Below, piece after piece: positions 47,804 through 56,408 of a DNA stretch of 64,000 nucleotides. The stretch's first letter is position 1, and each line of letters opens with the position of its first letter. The translations under genes were made by a program, and so were the position numbers. Source of the DNA: Vibrio rumoiensis (GTDB taxonomy: Bacteria > Pseudomonadota > Gammaproteobacteria > Enterobacterales > Vibrionaceae). A model generated the notes under the pieces. It worked only from the letters and a program-made list of their open reading frames with translations. It was not told the origin of the DNA and made no database searches. The stretch is from assembly GCF_002218045.2 (NCBI RefSeq), contig NZ_AP018685.1, positions 2,418,001 to 2,482,000 of the forward strand, read 5' to 3'.

Positions 47804-48974
47804 ATCGTCCCTCCTCTGTAATTTTCTCTAGGCTATCAATGATTTCCTTGTCAGTCCTGGTATTAAAAAGCGTTGAAAACTCGCGCTCTAACACTCCTCT
47901 TTGTCTCTCTGCTAGTTGAGGGATAGACGAAAGCTGATAAGACGATAAAGGACTTTGTCCCCGTTCAAAGTGGTTCATTAAGACATTCAATTCCGTTTGC
48001 GAAAAATCATTGTCATGCTTGGTGTTCGCCCCTTCAAACACAGTTCGTGCAGAGACATGCCGGAAAGTACCAGGTTCTAAATCGCTGAGATAAAGCTTAA
48101 ATAAACGTGCGACTTGTTTTGGTTCTAATGGACACCAATACTCACCATCAAAAACCGTTACAACGGGTTGCTTTTGCCGATCTTGTGAAGATGTACTCAT
48201 AAGCTGAAAAGCTGATTGAAAACGCCAGTAAGCCATAACGAGCACTTTTAACGAGTCGCTTAATATCAATAGCCGCCATTCATCTTCATGATGACTCCGC
48301 TTATCTTGCACCGTCCATACCCCAATCTCATGTGCACAATTTTTCATGCAAGGGTATGGCGATTTTACCGGACGGAGGCTAAGTTCAGTGGCGCACCGAA
48401 TGTGTACATACAAGGCTGATATTTCGCTATATTGAGATAAACACTTGGCTACCGCTGAGCTTTGTTGAATGGTTTGGCTAGCATAACCATAAAGGGCGCT
48501 CTGTAGTCTTTCAGTCGCGTGATGGCTTAACTGCAACAATCTTTCAAATACACGCTGATGGACTTCTTTACGCAGTGTGATCGCAGAGCCAAATTGATCG
48601 TGATAGGTTTCGTGATTTATTGTCGAGAATGCACTTTCAGAGTTCCATTCCAGTAGTTCCTTTCTGCCTAGAGCTTCTAAAAATTTATACCAAGAACGAT
48701 GAATAATATTTGGCATGGCTTCGAGTTCAGCATTGATATAGTGCATCTGAACACTGCCTTGCTCAGATAAATAATCCAGTAAGACATGTGGAATTTTATC
48801 ACCACAAAATCGATGGAATGTCTGAAACAACCGACTAACCGTCACTTTAAAAGGAAATATATGTTTAGATTTAGATAACCGCTCTCTTAACCATTTTTTG
48901 TGATCTTCTTCTGTGATCTGAAAAGATTCTAATAACGCTATCTTATGGCGCTTTTGTGCAGGAAGATCTTGCAA
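47790..48974 (-). CDS. Degenerate tyrosine-recombinase-like protein
   Basis: A reading of at least 394 aa. The C-terminal third resembles a tyrosine recombinase with altered catalytic boxes: CATELSLRP, GTFRHVSART where the first His of HxxR is Gly, and MNHFERGQSPLSSYQ in place of GH...Y. In-frame coding sense extends upstream of 48974 (GSKQYYSSQTVLKGTLELPL, then PWPIQSLFQLIL) as far as a TAA near 49085, with no ATG. So the real start is uncertain, and the gene may be joined in origin to the short frame at 49095-49319. Confidence 0.6.
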   Translation of the reverse strand: MQDLPAQKRHKIALLESFQITEEDHKKWLRERLSKSKHIFPFKVTVSRLFQTFHRFCGDKIPHVLLDYLSEQGSVQMHYINAELEAMPNIIHRSWYKFLEALGRKELLEWNSESAFSTINHETYHDQFGSAITLRKEVHQRVFERLLQLSHHATERLQSALYGYASQTIQQSSAVAKCLSQYSEISALYVHIRCATELSLRPVKSPYPCMKNCAHEIGVWTVQDKRSHHEDEWRLLILSDSLKVLVMAYWRFQSAFQLMSTSSQDRQKQPVVTVFDGEYWCPLEPKQVARLFKLYLSDLEPGTFRHVSARTVFEGANTKHDNDFSQTELNVLMNHFERGQSPLSSYQLSSIPQLAERQRGVLEREFSTLFNTRTDKEIIDSLEKITEEGRYVIS

Positions 48975-49094
48975 AATCAGCTGAAAAAGTGATTGTATTG
49001 GCCAAGGTAATGGTAGCTCTAAGGTCCCTTTTAAAACGGTTTGTGAAGAATAATATTGCTTCGAACCAAGCGGGGTTGCTTGCCTTTAAACAGA

Positions 49095-49319
49095 TCACAG
49101 GGCAAGAGTAAACAGCAACTCCTGACGTTGCTTACGCTCATAAACAATTTGTTTGGGCATTTTGGAACTAGACTCTTTCGCTTTTCGGTTGATCAGAACC
49201 CAAGCGAAATCTTTAATTCCAAGTACTTTGAGAAAAAACAAGAACCAATGTTTTCTCTGAGTTTTATCTAAACTTTTAAGTTCCCTCTCATTAGCTCTGG
49301 TGCGTTGTAGTTTAACCAA
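49095..49319 (-). pseudogene. In-frame upstream piece of the recombinase-like gene
   Basis: This frame reads FFLKVLGIKDFAWVLINRKA, then KMPKQIVYERKQRQELLFTL, and ends at TGA. The same frame continues S-V-TAA and then into the coding stretch that precedes the 394-aa protein. Two in-frame stops four codons apart thus split one apparent gene. Either a nonsense-damaged gene or a small separate gene overlapping the 3' end of its upstream neighbour by 52 bp. Confidence 0.4.
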
Positions 49320-50353
49320 GTAGAAAACTCATCGACGGTTAAAACCTGGTTATCCATGGGTAGTCTTTTGTTCGCCCGTCGATAAGCATTTGCCATCCCT
49401 GCTGCTTCAAGGTGAAATTTTAATCTCGCTTGCTTAGTCGTGAGCTCTTCTTTATTGATAGCCGTTGAGGCTGCTTCTTCAGCTATTGATATGGCTTGCT
49501 CTGAATACTCTCCATCGATATCGGTTGGAGTCTGTATGTTGACCTCATACCCATCTATCATCATATTTCTCTGATGCTGATTAATAGCCTGATAAATGGG
49601 TCGGTTCTGATTGCGAATAGTTTTCGGTTTTACCTGAAAATACCCAGCCAAATCAACCAATTCTGGGTTTGCTTGGCAAAGGCGGAATAGTTCATTTAGC
49701 GAAGCGTCCTTCAAGACGGATAAAGACACTTTTTTCCAAATTGAAGGCAGATTTTGTCGAGCTTTATCAAAATCTAAGCACATTCGGTAATTCAGTTCTG
49801 CGCCGTACTCTTTTAACCTTGCCAACAATAGAAGCCACCATTGCACATCCGGCTGTTCGAGCAAAGATAAAACTTGCTGATGAACTAAAGACGCTTTGAG
49901 CTCCTCACGATTAAATACAATGAGTAGCAAGGTCGAAAATAGTGGGTAATGAGTAAGATAAGAATGCAGATCCGATCTTTTAATATACAAACTGTGGGTA
50001 TTTACCACTCCCTCACTTTCTAATGAAGACGACTGCGATACATAACGATGAAAATGACTAAACTTATCTATCGTAAAGGCCATTTTTTTATTAATACGCT
50101 CTTCAAGCACATTACTGCTGTCAGATATCCCTGTGACGACTTGGTGCCATTTTTTCAATACTTGATATGAGGAACTTCTTGATAATAAATCAGAGGTTAA
50201 AGGGCATAGGTCATTTACGGCTTTAACACCTTCTCGCCAACTCGCAAGAGTTATAGAAAAATCATCTATTTTTGATTCTGTTAAATAAGCATAAAAGCCT
50301 TCACAGAAAAACGACAAATCCTGATTTTTTAACTTAGTCGCTTCATTACTCAT
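49268..50353 (-). CDS. Hypothetical element protein
   Basis: A 361-aa protein starting MSNEATKLKNQDLSFFCEGF at ATG 50353, which overlaps the stop of the HTH gene by 8 bp. Mostly helical. A region at about 225-260 (NELFRLCQANPELVDLAGYF, then QVKPKTIRNQNR) could be a DNA-binding helix pair. The C-terminal part is rich in Ala/Arg helices (AAGMANAYRRANKRLPMD). No family recognised. The coupling suggests joint action with the HTH protein. Confidence 0.65.
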   Translation of the reverse strand: MSNEATKLKNQDLSFFCEGFYAYLTESKIDDFSITLASWREGVKAVNDLCPLTSDLLSRSSSYQVLKKWHQVVTGISDSSNVLEERINKKMAFTIDKFSHFHRYVSQSSSLESEGVVNTHSLYIKRSDLHSYLTHYPLFSTLLLIVFNREELKASLVHQQVLSLLEQPDVQWWLLLLARLKEYGAELNYRMCLDFDKARQNLPSIWKKVSLSVLKDASLNELFRLCQANPELVDLAGYFQVKPKTIRNQNRPIYQAINQHQRNMMIDGYEVNIQTPTDIDGEYSEQAISIAEEAASTAINKEELTTKQARLKFHLEAAGMANAYRRANKRLPMDNQVLTVDEFSTWLNYNAPELMRGNLKV

Positions 50354-50981
50354 GTTCACCACCCGAATTCTCAACAGATTGAACAAAAAGATCTGGTATA
50401 TGCGAAGTCAGCGAATCCCATGAGAAGTCCGTGTCCAGATAACTGTTTAGAGCTAAATCTTCATCTAGTTTTTCATTGTTCTGCAAGCTAGAAGCAAACG
50501 ACTCAATCTCTCGGCTTTCTCTCGATAACGTAGAGCGATTACATCCTAGTACTTTGGCGTAATCTGATTGGGACATGAGGGGATGGTAATTAAATGCTTC
50601 CTGCCAATATTTTTCCAAACCATATAGAGCTTTTGATCCATAAGACGAACTTGCCTTGAAATAAAGGTGGTCAACAATACGTGTTTGGATCTCATCCAGT
50701 GTTTTCGCCTTACCAAGGATAGCAACCTCACATTGGCAATCGGGCTCTACTTGGCTCAACAACTCCAACTCTGAAAGTGACTCTAACGCATACATTTCTC
50801 TTTTATGTACCAGTACTTTTACGGGAAATATGCTCCGCTTGATCCTGACGATCAATTCATCACATCCAACCTTCCTATGGCATCGCATTAAATAATTCGC
50901 CTGCTCAGGATCTGGATTCAGAGGGGCTAAACGTACTACTTTTGAAATGAATATCGATTCAACTGCTATTTTATCAACCAT
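50346..50981 (-). CDS. ParB-like HTH protein, first gene of the element operon
   Basis: A 211-aa protein. The N-terminal 100 residues give short beta-strand-like blocks (KVVRLAPLNPDPEQANYLMR). A helix-turn-helix with ParB/KorB flavour follows (LMSQSDYAKVLGCNRSTLSR, residues about 137-156). The C-terminus is acidic. As the first gene of a long overlapping operon, it is a good candidate for the element's regulator or partition-type binding protein. Divergent from the integrase. Confidence 0.65.
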   Translation of the reverse strand: MVDKIAVESIFISKVVRLAPLNPDPEQANYLMRCHRKVGCDELIVRIKRSIFPVKVLVHKREMYALESLSELELLSQVEPDCQCEVAILGKAKTLDEIQTRIVDHLYFKASSSYGSKALYGLEKYWQEAFNYHPLMSQSDYAKVLGCNRSTLSRESREIESFASSLQNNEKLDEDLALNSYLDTDFSWDSLTSHIPDLFVQSVENSGGEHE

Positions 50982-51385
50982 GTCACTCTCTCTTTTTTCA
51001 TTCTCTATATGCTAGATGTGCAAAAAAAAAATTTCGGACATAAAAACCCCCAATAAAAATGTTACGAAATATTTCAAGAAATTAGAGAGTGACGAAAAAA
51101 CAAGGAAAAGACAGAGAAAGGAAGAGCAATAAAATAAATTAAAATCAATAACTTAAAAAACTTAAAACTATCATAGGTTAAATGTAACCATGAGGTTTTA
51201 GTGAAGACTTGCAATAAAAAAAACACGGGTAGGATGGAAGGGTAAGTAAAAAAGCAGTTGAGACAAAGGGGATGCCCCCCCTCTGCCTCGTACTAGCTAC
51301 TAAAGCGTTTAACCCAGTCAAGCCAGTGTGAGTATTTTACCGAACTCCATTTGGCAAAGACAACTCTAAATAATGGAGATTTGAT
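50982..51385. promoter_or_regulatory. Divergent control region of the integrated element
   Basis: A 404-bp gap between the divergent HTH operon and the integrase. It is A-rich (a run of ten A near 51023, purine-rich GAAAAGACAGAGAAAGGAAG near 51105-51125) and includes a C-run (TGCCCCCCCTC near 51272). It must hold both promoters and perhaps the attachment or origin region. I found no clear direct-repeat pair marking att sites. Confidence 0.45.
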
Positions 51386-52543
51386 ATGGCGAATTACCGT
51401 ATCCGACCAAATGGCATCATTCAGTATGATCTACATGTATTTGGCATCCGCTTTCGCGAAACGTCAAAAATGCCGGCCACCCCAAAAAACATCAAGATAG
51501 CTAAAGCGACAGTGAAGCAAATAAATGCTGAGCTTGAACTTAATACGTTTGAATACCGTGATTTTTTTCCTAACAGTAAAAAAGTCGCCAAATTTGAGGC
51601 ACTGCGTCGTGAAAAAAGCCCAGATATGCTTTACCCCTATTTCGATGATTACGCCTGTGAATGGATTGAACGTCAAACTCATCGATGGTCTAGCTCTTAC
51701 ACCAAAGCCATCTCAGGGGATATTCAACGCTACCTTATCCCATTTTTTGGCAATACATTGATTAATGAAATCACCTTAAAACAAGTTGAATATTTTCGAG
51801 AATCTTTGGCCAATAAAGAAAAATCAGACGGTTGTCCCTTACTTAGCACGAAAAGAGTTAATGCACTCGTTGGCCCTTTAATTTCGATCATTAGTGTTGC
51901 CTCTGAAGAGCTGAAATTTGACTATCCATTTCGACGCTATAAACGATTACGAGAAACGGTTGCTGAATCTAGCCCATTAACCAAAAAGCAACTACAAAGC
52001 TTTATGGAGCATGTGGATCCACAATGGTATGACTACTATTTAGTTCGCTTTTATACCGGTATGAGAAGCTGTGAGATCCATGGGCTTCAAGTCAAGCATT
52101 TGGCCTTTGAGCATAGACTTATAAAAATTCGACAAAACTGGGTTCAAGGAAAATTCTCAGATGTGAAGACCCCAAAATCTCGTCGAGAAATAAAAATGAA
52201 TGAGCAGGTATATCAGGCCTTGAAAAGAGTGGTTGAAACCAAGAATCATCAAGATGATATGGTGTTTACCGACTTAAAAGATCGCCCTTTAAGCTGTCAT
52301 TATGTGGCGAGAAATATCTGGTATCCGACATTAGAAAAAGCAGGATTGGAAAGACGTCGTCCTTATGAAACAAGGCATACTGCTGCGGTACTACATATGG
52401 CGGCACTTGAAAACCCAGTTTATATCTCACGAATGTTAGGACACAGCAACACTAAGATGCTGTTTGATATTTATGCGCCTTATGTCATCAATGCGACAGG
52501 TAGGGATGGTTCAGCTTTTGCGCAATTGATGGCGGAGGAATAA
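51386..52543 (+). CDS. Tyrosine integrase with arm-binding domain
   Basis: A 385-aa integrase. The N-terminus resembles arm-type DNA-binding domains of phage/ICE integrases (GIIQYDLHVFGIRFRETSKM). A core-binding region (YACEWIERQTHRWSSSYTKA) is followed by a catalytic domain with RFYTGMRSCEIHGLQ (Arg), PYETRHTAAVLHMAAL (H-x-x-R variant TRHT) and MLGHSNTKMLFDIYAPYV (GH, Tyr). Expected to insert the element. TAA abuts the ATG of the downstream gene. Confidence 0.9.
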   Translation: MANYRIRPNGIIQYDLHVFGIRFRETSKMPATPKNIKIAKATVKQINAELELNTFEYRDFFPNSKKVAKFEALRREKSPDMLYPYFDDYACEWIERQTHRWSSSYTKAISGDIQRYLIPFFGNTLINEITLKQVEYFRESLANKEKSDGCPLLSTKRVNALVGPLISIISVASEELKFDYPFRRYKRLRETVAESSPLTKKQLQSFMEHVDPQWYDYYLVRFYTGMRSCEIHGLQVKHLAFEHRLIKIRQNWVQGKFSDVKTPKSRREIKMNEQVYQALKRVVETKNHQDDMVFTDLKDRPLSCHYVARNIWYPTLEKAGLERRRPYETRHTAAVLHMAALENPVYISRMLGHSNTKMLFDIYAPYVINATGRDGSAFAQLMAEE

Positions 52544-53164
52544 ATGATGGATAAAGTACAGCTCACCACTTTAAAACAACAAATATCGAAATTAAAAGAA
52601 AGATTGAATATAGACGCTTCCGATATAAATCTTATCGATAAAATTTCTTTAGGGCTACTAAATGTAGACATACAAGCTATTTGGTGGGGCTCAGAAGGAT
52701 CTTTTTTAAATAACCCGAATCCATTATTACAAGATGAATTATCAATTTATGCTCAACGTACTTGGCAACGTTGGCGAACACAACCGCCGATGCTAGCACT
52801 CCTATTTGATAGCATAAACATATACCATCATCCTGAAGTTACGTATCAATGGGATCTAAAATTACATCAGCAATACCCTGAGTTGTCATTGGTAAAATAT
52901 TGGTTAGCCTCCGTGAATGTAACCCATCGAGAGGTACACACTAATCAAGCTGACTTATGGTTCAAACACCTAAAACTGACACATTCACTCTTATTAGCAC
53001 AGCATCAACAAACCCTAAACCCAGGTTGTCTTGTTGGTTATGCAGAAAATAGAGTTGTGATAGTGGATTTAGAAAAACGAAAATGCGTCATCGCAAGTCA
53101 AGATGCATTTACAACCTTCCAATCCAGTGGGATGACGTTTATACATTATCCATACCCAACTTAA
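52544..53164 (+). CDS. Hypothetical protein co-transcribed with the integrase
   Basis: A 206-aa protein whose ATG immediately follows the integrase stop. Helical N-terminus (LKQQISKLKERLNIDASDIN), then Trp-rich blocks (DIQAIWWGSEGSFLNNPNPL; TWQRWRTQPPMLALLFDSIN). No domain recognised. Tight linkage suggests a directionality or accessory factor, by context only. A 14-bp stem hairpin lies 10 bp downstream. Confidence 0.65.
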   Translation: MMDKVQLTTLKQQISKLKERLNIDASDINLIDKISLGLLNVDIQAIWWGSEGSFLNNPNPLLQDELSIYAQRTWQRWRTQPPMLALLFDSINIYHHPEVTYQWDLKLHQQYPELSLVKYWLASVNVTHREVHTNQADLWFKHLKLTHSLLLAQHQQTLNPGCLVGYAENRVVIVDLEKRKCVIASQDAFTTFQSSGMTFIHYPYPT

Positions 53165-53174
53165 TCACTAAATT

Positions 53175-53207
53175 CTGATGAGCTTGAACAGAATTCAAGC
53201 TCATCAG
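53175..53207. terminator. Hairpin at the right end of the integrase operon
   Basis: CTGATGAGCTTGAA and TTCAAGCTCATCAG are perfect 14-bp arms with a 5-nt loop. No T-run follows. It acts as a terminator or marks the element's right boundary. Confidence 0.65.
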
Positions 53208-53251
53208 CATCTTGCGAAGAAGATATATTATAGTCCGTTGGCTAAATCCGC

Positions 53252-53495
53252 TTACTAACAAAAAACACTTACGGTTCAAGTAATTCGTCAGCAGAATCAG
53301 CACATGAGGCTATAGCTTGACTTCGCTCAAGAAATCAACGTTTAAAAACGATAGAGCAGCCACAGTCCCTCATTAATAGCTCAATTGTGTACGTTAAAAC
53401 AGAGAACAAAAGAGCGTCTAAGCACGCATCATCAATACCCGCATCAGAAAGGCTGAACAAAATAAGTGAAGTTATTCGAACCTTGTTGAGAGGCT
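53252..53495 (+). pseudogene. Decayed copy of the HipB-like antitoxin gene
   Basis: This matches the start of the antitoxin gene at 55375-55863 over about 240 bp at roughly 90% identity by eye (GCACATGAGGCTATAGCT, CTCAAGAAATCAACGTTTAA, ATAAGTGAAGTTATTCGAAC). It has a TGA in place of an Arg codon and lacks a start. Similarity stops at GAGGCTC near 53495, where an oppositely oriented HipA fragment begins. Confidence 0.8.
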
Positions 53496-53497
53496 CT

Positions 53498-53652
53498 TTT
53501 TTAAAAGGATATTCAGGAGGAAGTAAAGTGATCGCACCAACACTATCCTTACCAACTTCTTTTAGGAGATCAAATGGTTGCTTTGAGGGGGTATTATACC
53601 GTGCAACGATTATATCTCTAACTTGAAGGCTATCAGGTAAGAGATTATCAAT
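53498..53652 (-). pseudogene. HipA N-terminal fragment
   Basis: The minus strand reads IDNLLPDSLQVRDIIVARYN, then TPSKQPFDLLKEVGKDSVGA, matching the HipA N-terminal block (NLLP...PFDLL..VGRDCVGA). No start, Walker-like or kinase part remains. It belongs to a different HipA from the two intact ones here. Confidence 0.75.
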
Positions 53653-53660
53653 AAACTATA

Positions 53661-53688
53661 ACGTTTAAACTGATGGATGTTTAAACGT
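53661..53688. repeat. Perfect inverted repeat
   Basis: ACGTTTAAAC (53661-53670) and GTTTAAACGT (53679-53688) with an 8-bp spacer. Possible operator or hairpin in otherwise non-coding sequence. From 53689 to 54028 I see no gene; the last 30 bp include the probable hipA promoter. Confidence 0.5.
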
Positions 53689-54028
53689 AGGAACTTTGAA
53701 ACCAATGAGGGCGAGATGAGCTGTAGAGAAAGTCATTGCTGACGATAGTACCTCATTCATTTCGAACCTCAAGGCTTATTGCGATGGCTGTTCAAGAAGC
53801 AATGGATTGTGCAATTATTATCAATTGTAACAAGTGCCCTGAAGTGAACTTAGAACGTTCGTATATAGATAGTTGAAGACTAAAGTATACTAAAAAAGAA
53901 ATTTATCGGTTTTTAGAAATTGAAAATCCGAGTTACCAACCAAGATATAATGACAACTTTAAGTTACACAGCTTGATGAAACTGAACTTTATGAGTAGTA
54001 TGATACACATAATAATTTAGAGGTTGTT

Positions 54029-55378
54029 ATGGAATCACTAACGATACAAGCCTACATACTCGGAATATGGTCTGATATTGCACAAATTACTTTCCCTAAA
54101 AGTGATCAAGGTAATTTCGTCACGACAGAGATTCACTATCAAAAAGAGTATGCACTCGCTCACTTCGAGAAAGATGACATGCATGCCGTTTCAATTAATT
54201 ACCCAGTTAATTTCTTCTTTGATGATATGGGCCGTTCGGGTTGGTTGAGATTTCTTGACGACATTATGCCAAGCGGTGCAAGTCGAGGTTTTTGGGTCAA
54301 ACAGCTTGATATTGAAGATCTCTCTATTGAACAGCAAAATTTCATTCTGTTGAAATATGGCACTATCTCCCCTGTCGGTAACCTGAGAATAAAAGAATCT
54401 TTACCTATGCGAACTGAAAAATCAGATTCGCTCTTGTTTGCAATTAGTGATGTTATCGACCGAGCCAGTGATTTCTTAGATTATGCCCAAGAAAGAGGAG
54501 CAGCGGCTGGCGGTGCAACCGGTGCTGGTGGTGAAGCACCCAAATTATTACTACGTTGTTCTAACGACGGTAAAATCTGGATTGATAGTTTTCAAGACGA
54601 TATAACAAATCAAGATTTACACTATTTAGTAAAATATCCTAGAGGTGCTCGGGGGCAAATAGACTGCAATATTTTACGCGCTGAATTTTATTATTACCAT
54701 GAACTAACAAACCTAGGCATCGATACCATTCCTATTGAATCTATGCGCTTAGAAGAAGGTACAAATTACCCCTCTCTTTGGCTACCAAGATTCGATATCT
54801 ATATTGATAAAGAGCGGAATATTCAGCGCTATTCTATGGAATCTGTTTACTCCATTTTGAATAAAGGGCCTGGCAGCCTTCTCGACCATGAAGAAACTAT
54901 TCGGGAGCTGATTTGTAAAATCATGAATAGTCATATGGTTACCGAGCAGGGATTTCAATTTGATGTTCAAGGTTTTGTCATTGAATGGGTAAAGCGAGAC
55001 TTGCTCAATATTCTATTTGGTAATAGTGACAATCATGGAAGAAACACCTCCTTCATTAAAGGCGACGGTTATATCAAACTCGCTCCAATTTATGACTTTG
55101 CACCAATGAAAGCCGACCCTGATGGCATACCAAGAACAACCAAATGGAAATCACCATTAGAAGTCGGTGGTGAATATGATTTTGATGGTATAGCAAGTTC
55201 ATTATCAGATTTAGTCTCTAAAGAAACCTTATTAAGTGAACTTAAAGAAGTAGCTAAAAACTGCCTTACTTTAAAAGAAAGGTTAGAAGAAAGTGGCGTA
55301 CCAAAGCAAATTTTAGATATGCCAGCCATTGGCATGGATTTCATTACTATAAAATTGAAAAAATGGGGGCTGGTATGA
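54029..55378 (+). CDS. HipA-family kinase toxin (locus 1)
   Basis: A 449-aa HipA-like Ser/Thr kinase. Conserved blocks include GGATGAGGEAPKLLLR (HipA A-loop), HYLVKYPRGARG, LFGNSDNHGRNTS (catalytic Asp-Asn) and LAPIYDFAPM (metal-binding Asp). HipA toxins phosphorylate a tRNA synthetase or other target to arrest growth. It is unusual that the toxin gene precedes its putative antitoxin gene, with ATGA overlap. The N-terminal subdomain differs from classical HipA. Confidence 0.88.
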   Translation: MESLTIQAYILGIWSDIAQITFPKSDQGNFVTTEIHYQKEYALAHFEKDDMHAVSINYPVNFFFDDMGRSGWLRFLDDIMPSGASRGFWVKQLDIEDLSIEQQNFILLKYGTISPVGNLRIKESLPMRTEKSDSLLFAISDVIDRASDFLDYAQERGAAAGGATGAGGEAPKLLLRCSNDGKIWIDSFQDDITNQDLHYLVKYPRGARGQIDCNILRAEFYYYHELTNLGIDTIPIESMRLEEGTNYPSLWLPRFDIYIDKERNIQRYSMESVYSILNKGPGSLLDHEETIRELICKIMNSHMVTEQGFQFDVQGFVIEWVKRDLLNILFGNSDNHGRNTSFIKGDGYIKLAPIYDFAPMKADPDGIPRTTKWKSPLEVGGEYDFDGIASSLSDLVSKETLLSELKEVAKNCLTLKERLEESGVPKQILDMPAIGMDFITIKLKKWGLV

Positions 55379-55863
55379 GTACTAACAAAAAAAATATCGA
55401 TGGTTCAAGTGATTCGTCAGTAGAATCAGCACATGAGGCTATAGCTCGACTTCGCTCAAGAAATCAACGTTTAAAAACGATAGAGCAGCTACAATCCCCC
55501 ATTAATAGCTCAATTGAGTACGTTGAAACAGAGAAAAAGAGAGCGTCTAAACACGCACCATCAATACCTGCATCAGAAAGGCAGTACAAAATAAGTGAAG
55601 TTATTCGAACCTTATTAATGGGTGAGCTAACACAAGGACAAGCCCTTAAAGAGCTTCGGATCAATGTATTAGGTGTCAAACAAGATACATTCGCCAAAAT
55701 GGTTGGTGTTTCAAGAAAAACCATATCTGAGATAGAGAACGACCGTGGAGTTTTTAAAACAGATATTCTTGATAAAGCGTTTAAGCCCTTCGGACTAAAA
55801 GTAGGGTTAATACCAGTTTCGAATAGCTTATTGAATTCCGTATTAAGTAATCATAATGAATGA
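55375..55863 (+). CDS. HipB-like HTH antitoxin (locus 1)
   Basis: A 162-aa protein from ATG 55375, overlapping the toxin stop. Residues 1-80 are charged and unstructured (MSTNKKNIDGSSDSSVESAH). The XRE HTH is C-terminal: VKQDTFAKMVGVSRKTISEI, then ENDRGVFKTDILDKAF. It should neutralise HipA and repress the operon. The long N-terminal extension and the toxin-first order are atypical. A decayed duplicate lies at 53252. Confidence 0.85.
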   Translation: MSTNKKNIDGSSDSSVESAHEAIARLRSRNQRLKTIEQLQSPINSSIEYVETEKKRASKHAPSIPASERQYKISEVIRTLLMGELTQGQALKELRINVLGVKQDTFAKMVGVSRKTISEIENDRGVFKTDILDKAFKPFGLKVGLIPVSNSLLNSVLSNHNE

Positions 55864-56408
55864 TATTGAGAATGTAATACTTCGAATCAAATTGTTATTG
55901 GCCTTCCGGTAGCTCTACTTGGTTTATATGTTTTGAATAGACGATCTGGGTCAATCGCTGAGCGATCATTCTATGCTGAGTTATGATGTGAGAATATATC
56001 TGGATCCTCGTTAATGTTTGCAGAGCCTGACCAACCTTCTAACCATGGCTTTGTTTCTTAAATCAGGGAACTAATGCTTAAAGCTACGAGCAGATCAGAT
56101 CATCTAAGTTCACTCACATACTTAGATCAATGCCAAAGCCTCGCTACAGAACAACTAACTGGGAACAATATAAACAAGTGTTTGGCGTGGTCGAGGCTTA
56201 TTGAGTTTCGTGAAGGGCGATAGTTTCGTTAGGGAATTATATTAAACAGCTTCGCAATAATTCCTAATGTTAAGAAAATTCTAAAAGTTGCAACCTCCGA
56301 CATGTCGGACTTTCTTTATTGGGGGCAAACAATGTATATTTAACGCTTACGGTTGCTCTGTAGTTAACAAACGTCTTCATTTTTGTGGCTTGTAGAACTA
56401 CATAAGGT
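55864..56408. other. Non-coding region with IS remnants
   Basis: This holds the IS5-family remnant at 56130-56204 and a 14-bp palindrome TCCGACATGTCGGA near 56296. Otherwise no frame has coding sense. It appears to be insertion-sequence debris between two toxin-antitoxin loci. Confidence 0.45.
56130..56204 (+). pseudogene. IS5-family transposase N-terminal remnant
   Basis: ATG 56130 reads MPKPRYRTTNWEQYKQVFG, the characteristic start of IS903/IS5-type transposases, then VVEAY and a stop. Only 24 codons remain, fused to unrelated sequence. Confidence 0.75.
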
